From NCBI GenBank assembly GCA_030039755.1, contig JASHUY010000044.1, forward strand, positions 1 to 34,984: a stretch of DNA of 34,984 nt, in the 5' to 3' direction. The stretch is from Acidimicrobiales bacterium (GTDB taxonomy: Bacteria; Actinomycetota; Acidimicrobiia; Acidimicrobiales; RAAP-2). Made by a program: the position numbers and the translations under genes. How positions within the stretch are numbered: the stretch's first letter is position 1; each line of letters begins with the position of its first letter. Below the pieces are notes generated by a model, which saw only the letters and a list, made by a program, of their open reading frames with translations, searched no databases and had not been told where the DNA came from. This document shows positions 31,066 through 34,984 of the stretch, piece by piece.

Positions 31066-32673
31066 ATGCGGAATGGCATCCGGCGATTCGTGTCTGACCG
31101 GACGGGCGCCCGGAGGGCGTTCGTGAGGACGGCCGTAGCAGTGAGCGTCGCCTCGCTCGCGATCTCGGCCGGTTTGGTCGCGTCCTCGGTCGGCGCGTCG
31201 GGGGGAGCCACCCGGACCCGGACGCTCAGATCTGCGGGCTCGTCGACGTTCGTCGTGGCGGACACGGACAGCGTGGAAAAGCTCGACCCCGACGTGATCA
31301 CCAACTTCCTTGATTTTCAGGCACTCGGCTTGATCTATCAGCAACTCATTCAGTACAACACGAAGCTCCAGCTCGTCCCCGATCTGGCGACGAGTTGGTC
31401 GTTCAGCGACGGGAACAAGCTCCTGACCTTCCAGCTCAGGAGGGGCGTGAAGTTCGACGACGGGAGCACGTTCACATCGGCGGATGCCGTTGCGTCGATC
31501 GACCGAGCCCTGAACCCCAAGACCGCCGACGCCTCCGCATCGTTCCTCGCCAGCGTGACGAAGGTCGTGGCCACAGGCAAGTACGCGATCAAGTTCGAAC
31601 TGAGCCATCCGGACAATTCGATCCTCACAGGTTTGACCTCGGTCAACTTCTCGATGCTTCCGGAGGCGGCGATAAAGGCCGGCACCCTGGCCAAGAAGCC
31701 CGACGGGACCGGGCCCTACGAGTTCTCCAGCTGGACCCCCGACATCAGCTTCGTCGTCAAACGCAACCCCGACTACTGGGGAGGAAAGGTCACCCTCTCG
31801 TCCGTCAAGATCGAGACCGTTCCCACGGAGCAGTCGATCGCCTCCGCGCTCGAAGCGGACACCGCGCAGCTCGGTCTACTGACAACACCCGAGGTGGTCG
31901 ACGCTCTCCCTTCGACTTTGACGGTCCACAAAGTGCTCGCCGAGGCCTACCGGGCGCTCATGCTCCAAGACAAGACGGGCCCACTGGCGAACGTCGACAA
32001 CCGCCGGGCGCTCGAGTGTGCGATCACACGCGGGCAGGTGCTCAAGGACGCGGTGTTCGGTGACGGGCAGACGATCGGACCGGTCCCGTTGGGCGAGTAC
32101 GCGTCGAGCCCGATCTCGGCGATCTGTCCGAAGCAGGACCTCAGCAGTGCCAAGGCCTATCTGAAGAAGGCCGGCGACCCCGGCGGGTTCACGTTCACAG
32201 CCATCGCATCCGACGTGGAGGACCCGACGGACACCGCCCAAGCGACGGCCGTGCAATCCGAGCTGGCCCAGGTCGGGATCACGATGAACGTCCAGAACCT
32301 CGCGGGGACAGCGTACGTGCAGGACTGGCTGGCCGGGAAGTTCCAGGCCGCCTTCGCTGAGAACGGAGCGAACCCGAGCCCGTACGTGATGTACGGGAGG
32401 TACTTCGGCGCAGGCGGCAATCTCTCGACGCCGGCCGGCTACAGTTCGCCGGCTCTCCAGAAGTTGCTGCTCGAGGGCGACACGGCGACGACCACAGCCC
32501 AGCAGACGCCGATCTGGCAGAAGATGACCAAGTTCCTCACGACAAATGCCGTGTGGGTGTGGCTCTTCTCCGCCTACAGCTACGGCGTCACCGTATCCTC
32601 GGTGCACGGCTTCACCCTCGCACCCACGACCTCGACCACGCTGGACGCGCTGGCTACCACCACCGTGTCCTGA
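31066..32673 (+). CDS. ABC transporter substrate-binding protein, family 5 (dipeptide/oligopeptide type)
   Basis: A 535-residue exported protein. The ATG at 31066 has GGAGGTGG upstream. The signal segment (FVRTAVAVSVASLAISAGLVASSVGASG) follows an arginine-rich stretch and has no lipobox cysteine. Family 5 motifs are clear: LVPDLATSWSFSDGNKLLTFQLRRGVKFDDGSTFTSADAVASIDRAL, GTGPYEFSSW, VKRNPDYWGG, and VDNRRALECAITR. It feeds the two permeases downstream. Divergent AmiE-like and GntR genes and downstream anmK make a muropeptide or anhydro-muramyl ligand likely. About ten of its threonines use ACA. Confidence 0.92.
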   Translation: MRNGIRRFVSDRTGARRAFVRTAVAVSVASLAISAGLVASSVGASGGATRTRTLRSAGSSTFVVADTDSVEKLDPDVITNFLDFQALGLIYQQLIQYNTKLQLVPDLATSWSFSDGNKLLTFQLRRGVKFDDGSTFTSADAVASIDRALNPKTADASASFLASVTKVVATGKYAIKFELSHPDNSILTGLTSVNFSMLPEAAIKAGTLAKKPDGTGPYEFSSWTPDISFVVKRNPDYWGGKVTLSSVKIETVPTEQSIASALEADTAQLGLLTTPEVVDALPSTLTVHKVLAEAYRALMLQDKTGPLANVDNRRALECAITRGQVLKDAVFGDGQTIGPVPLGEYASSPISAICPKQDLSSAKAYLKKAGDPGGFTFTAIASDVEDPTDTAQATAVQSELAQVGITMNVQNLAGTAYVQDWLAGKFQAAFAENGANPSPYVMYGRYFGAGGNLSTPAGYSSPALQKLLLEGDTATTTAQQTPIWQKMTKFLTTNAVWVWLFSAYSYGVTVSSVHGFTLAPTTSTTLDALATTTVS

Positions 32674-32799
32674 GCTCCGCGGTGTGCAGCGCCGTTCCGC
32701 CATCCAGCGTCAGGCCACCTCGTCCAGTGCACAGACTGCGAAGCGGCGCCGGCTCGGCTCCGGCAACCAGAGGACCGCTGACACGACCATGACGCCTCG

Positions 32800-33753
32800 A
32801 TGTTGAGGCAGATCGGCCGTCGCCTCCTCACGATGATCGTCACGCTCTTCGGCGTGTCGATCATCATCTTCCTGATCCTCCGCCTCCTTCCGGGGAACGA
32901 AGTAACGGCATCCCTCGGAGTAAGCGCCGGTCTTCTGAGCCACTCACAGCTGGCCGCCCTCGACCGCTACTACGGCATCGGGAAGCCGTTCTACGAGCAG
33001 TACGCGTCGTGGCTGGGGTCCATCTTGACCGGGAACCTCGGCGTCTCCCTGCAGTCGCGCATCGCGGTCGCGTCGCTCGTCGGAGCCGCCCTCCCGGTGA
33101 CGCTGGAGCTCGCCATCGCCGCGATGATCATCGGAGAGGTCATCGGAGTGGGGTTCGGGGTGCTCGGCGCGCTGCATCCGGCGAAGCTGGTGGACAATCT
33201 CGGGCAGGGCGTCTCGGTCTTCGGGCTGTCGGTACCGACATTCATCATCGGCACGGGGATGGTGACGCTCCTCGCGTCGGTCTTCCACTACTTTCCCTCC
33301 TCCGAGGGCTTCGTCAGCATCACGGCCGACCCCTGGTTGAACATCCAGCAGATCTTCTTTCCGGCACTCACGCTCGGCCTGGGCATCGGCGCGGCGATCA
33401 TGAAGTCGACCCGCACGGCGATCCTCGAGGTGGTCGGGCTGAATTTCGTCCGCACCGCCCGGGGCAAGGGGCTGTCGAGACGGGTCGTGATCTGGAAGCA
33501 CCTGCTACTCGCGGCCTTGATCCCCGTCGTCACCATGTCCGGCATCCAGCTCGGCTACCTCCTGGGGGGAACCGTCGTAGTGGAGGACATCTTCGTCCTT
33601 CCCGGTCTCGGACGACTTCTCATCACCTCCATCAACGACCGTGACTTCGCCGTGGTGCAGAGCGTGACGCTCATCTACGCCGCCGGGTTCATCGCGGTCA
33701 ACATGCTGACCGATCTCTTGTACACCTGGATCGATCCGAGGACGCGGGCATGA
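32800..33753 (+). CDS. ABC transporter permease, DppB-like
   Basis: A 317-residue permease with six membrane segments and the standard N-terminus MLRQIGRRLLTMIVTLFGVSIIIFLILRLLPG. The coupling loop reads VRTARGKGLSRRVVIWKHLLLAALIPVVTMSG, typical of DppB/OppB. No ribosome site is evident; the 126-base gap after the binding-protein gene holds nothing recognisable. It pairs with the DppC-like protein, with which it overlaps by 4 bases (ATGA). Confidence 0.94.
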   Translation: MLRQIGRRLLTMIVTLFGVSIIIFLILRLLPGNEVTASLGVSAGLLSHSQLAALDRYYGIGKPFYEQYASWLGSILTGNLGVSLQSRIAVASLVGAALPVTLELAIAAMIIGEVIGVGFGVLGALHPAKLVDNLGQGVSVFGLSVPTFIIGTGMVTLLASVFHYFPSSEGFVSITADPWLNIQQIFFPALTLGLGIGAAIMKSTRTAILEVVGLNFVRTARGKGLSRRVVIWKHLLLAALIPVVTMSGIQLGYLLGGTVVVEDIFVLPGLGRLLITSINDRDFAVVQSVTLIYAAGFIAVNMLTDLLYTWIDPRTRA

Positions 33754-34661
33754 GCGCCTTGGCAGCCGGTACGCCCGTCGACGTCCTGCCCTCGGACGGC
33801 GAGCTGGATGTGCCCGGCGCCCGACGCCAATGGGTGCTGCGCAGCCTGTGGCGGCATCCCCGTGGAAGGATCGGCTGCATCCTCGTCGGCGTCGTCGTGC
33901 TGGCGGCGGTCGCCGGGGCGACGGGGCTCACGCCCTACAGTGCGCTCTACCAGAACACTTCGGCCGTCTTGAAGGCCCCGAGCCTCGGCCATCCCTTCGG
34001 CACCGACCAGTTCGGGCGGGACGAGCTCTCGTTCGTGATGCAGGGACTGTGGGTCACGCTCGAAATCGCCTGCATCGCGGTCGCCATCGCGGGGACCGTC
34101 GGGACGATCGCCGGCATCGTCGCCGGTTACCTGGGACGGTGGACCTCTGCGGTAATCATGCGGGTCACCGACATGCTCTTCGCCATCCCCGCGATCCTTC
34201 TGGCCCTGGCCATCGTGACGGCGCTGGGCCCGGGTTGGCTCAACAGTGCGCTCGCCATCGGCGTCGGGTACATCCCGATCTTCGTGCGGATCGTGCGTGG
34301 ACCGGTGCTCTCCCTTCGGGAGTCGGCCTACATCCGGGCAGGCAGGGTGCTCGGCTTCTCTCCCGGCCGCCTGCTGTTCCGCCACATCCTGCCGAACGTC
34401 AGCGGAATCGTGGCCGTGCAGACGACCATGGCGCTCGCCTGGTCGATCTTGGCTGAGGCGGCCTTGAGTTTTCTCGGGCTCGGACCCCCGCCTCCGACCG
34501 CCTCGCTGGGGGAAATGGTCAGCCAATCCAGCTCCCTCGCAGCGACGGCCTGGTGGACGCTCGCAGCCCCCTCCATCGCCATCGTCGTGGCGGTCATCGG
34601 CTTCAACCTGCTCGGCGACGGATTGCGCGACGCCATCGACCCGCGCACCCAGAGACACTAG
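33750..34661 (+). CDS. ABC transporter permease, DppC-like
   Basis: A 303-residue permease. The N-terminus has a cytosolic tail, one membrane helix (IGCILVGVVVLAAVAGATGL), then HPFGTDQFGRDELSFVMQG, the conserved external motif of DppC/OppC. The coupling loop is YIRAGRVLGFSPGRLLFRHILPNVSG, followed by ILAEAALSFLGLGPPPPTASLGEM. All are family-typical. No importer ATPase gene appears before the window ends, so the energising subunits must lie further downstream or elsewhere. Confidence 0.94.
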   Translation: MSALAAGTPVDVLPSDGELDVPGARRQWVLRSLWRHPRGRIGCILVGVVVLAAVAGATGLTPYSALYQNTSAVLKAPSLGHPFGTDQFGRDELSFVMQGLWVTLEIACIAVAIAGTVGTIAGIVAGYLGRWTSAVIMRVTDMLFAIPAILLALAIVTALGPGWLNSALAIGVGYIPIFVRIVRGPVLSLRESAYIRAGRVLGFSPGRLLFRHILPNVSGIVAVQTTMALAWSILAEAALSFLGLGPPPPTASLGEMVSQSSSLAATAWWTLAAPSIAIVVAVIGFNLLGDGLRDAIDPRTQRH

Positions 34662-34669
34662 GTGGTGCG

Positions 34670-34984
34670 ATGCGGCTGATCGGGATGATCTCGGGTACCT
34701 CGTTCGATTCGGTCGACGCGGCGGTGGCCGACTTCGAGATCGTCGGAGAAGCGGTCTTGTGCGATGTCGTCGCTCACCGCTCGGTTCCCTTTCCCCCGCC
34801 ACTCCGGACCGCCATCGCCGAGGTGCTGCCCCCGCAGACGACGACCGTCGGTCAGATCTGCATGCTCGACGTGCTGATCGGCCAGCACTTCGGTGACGTG
34901 GCCAGGGCACTGGTCGACGAGCACCCGGTCGTGGATGCGGTGTGCTCCCATGGTCAGACCGTCTTCCACTGGGTCGACGGCAAC
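34670..34984 (+). CDS. anmK: Anhydro-N-acetylmuramic acid kinase, N-terminal part (cut by window edge)
   Basis: The 105 visible residues begin MRLIGMISGTSFDSVDAAV, a close match to the AnmK phosphate-binding start GxMSGTSxDGxD, and later show VCSHGQTVFHWVDGN, the conserved HGQTxxH motif. AnmK cleaves the 1,6-anhydro ring and phosphorylates anhydro-N-acetylmuramic acid, giving MurNAc 6-phosphate for cell-wall recycling. AGGTGG precedes the ATG, 8 bases after the DppC stop, so it is in the importer operon. The serine in SFDSVD, where most members have glycine, is a small deviation. Confidence 0.92.
   Translation, partial: MRLIGMISGTSFDSVDAAVADFEIVGEAVLCDVVAHRSVPFPPPLRTAIAEVLPPQTTTVGQICMLDVLIGQHFGDVARALVDEHPVVDAVCSHGQTVFHWVDGN

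Overview
The window is high-GC, densely packed bacterial DNA, most probably from an actinobacterium. GTG and TTG starts are frequent, genes often overlap by 4 bases (GTGA or ATGA), there is an actinobacterial-type 7Fe ferredoxin, and sigma70-like promoters have weak -10 boxes. The genus cannot be fixed from this sequence. No tRNA, rRNA, CRISPR array, transposase or phage gene was seen. Both ends cut genes: a short-chain dehydrogenase at the left edge and an anhydro-N-acetylmuramic acid kinase (anmK) at the right edge.

Region 1 (1-8167, minus strand) reads as one catabolic operon. In order of transcription it holds a GntR/FCD regulator, a NitT/TauT-type ABC importer (binding protein, ATPase, permease), a 7Fe ferredoxin, an FAD oxidoreductase, a class III CoA transferase, a DapA-family lyase/aldolase and an SDR dehydrogenase. 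The substrate is unknown. It looks like a small acid that is imported, oxidised, activated as a CoA thioester and cleaved. A crotonase gene starts divergently, followed by an adenosine-deaminase-like gene with an altered active site.

Region 2 (8985-18244) is a nucleoside/ribose scavenging locus. A LacI repressor faces an operon of a PhyH-type Fe(II)/2-oxoglutarate dioxygenase, a ribose-type ABC importer (permease, binding protein, double ATPase), a ribokinase-like PfkB kinase and a nucleoside hydrolase. A perfect LacI-type operator lies just downstream of a good promoter. The dioxygenase as first gene is the unexpected part.

Region 3 (18314-25247, minus strand) is an acyl-CoA operon: a 39-residue small ORF, a BAAT-type acyl-CoA hydrolase, an AMP-forming acyl-CoA synthetase, a quinone-oxidoreductase-like dehydrogenase, a PaaI-type thioesterase, a glyoxalase-like protein and a family 5 binding protein with no permease beside it. 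A carboxymuconolactone-decarboxylase-like gene and a convergent sulfurtransferase follow at 25395-26851.

Region 4 (26852-28310) is an 830-base stretch of lower GC with possible structured RNA. It leads into a possible 21-residue leader ORF and a threonine-rich secreted protein, closed by a strong hairpin.

Region 5 (28368-34984) looks like a peptidoglycan-recycling locus. It has an AmiE-like serine hydrolase, a GntR-UTRA regulator fused to a GNAT acetyltransferase, and a divergent dipeptide-type ABC importer followed by anmK. An identical 14-base element lies in front of each divergent unit; one copy overlaps a promoter -35 box.

A window-wide pattern: the threonine codon ACA is common in genes for exported proteins and almost absent from the cytoplasmic genes counted. 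None of the four binding proteins has a plausible lipobox cysteine.
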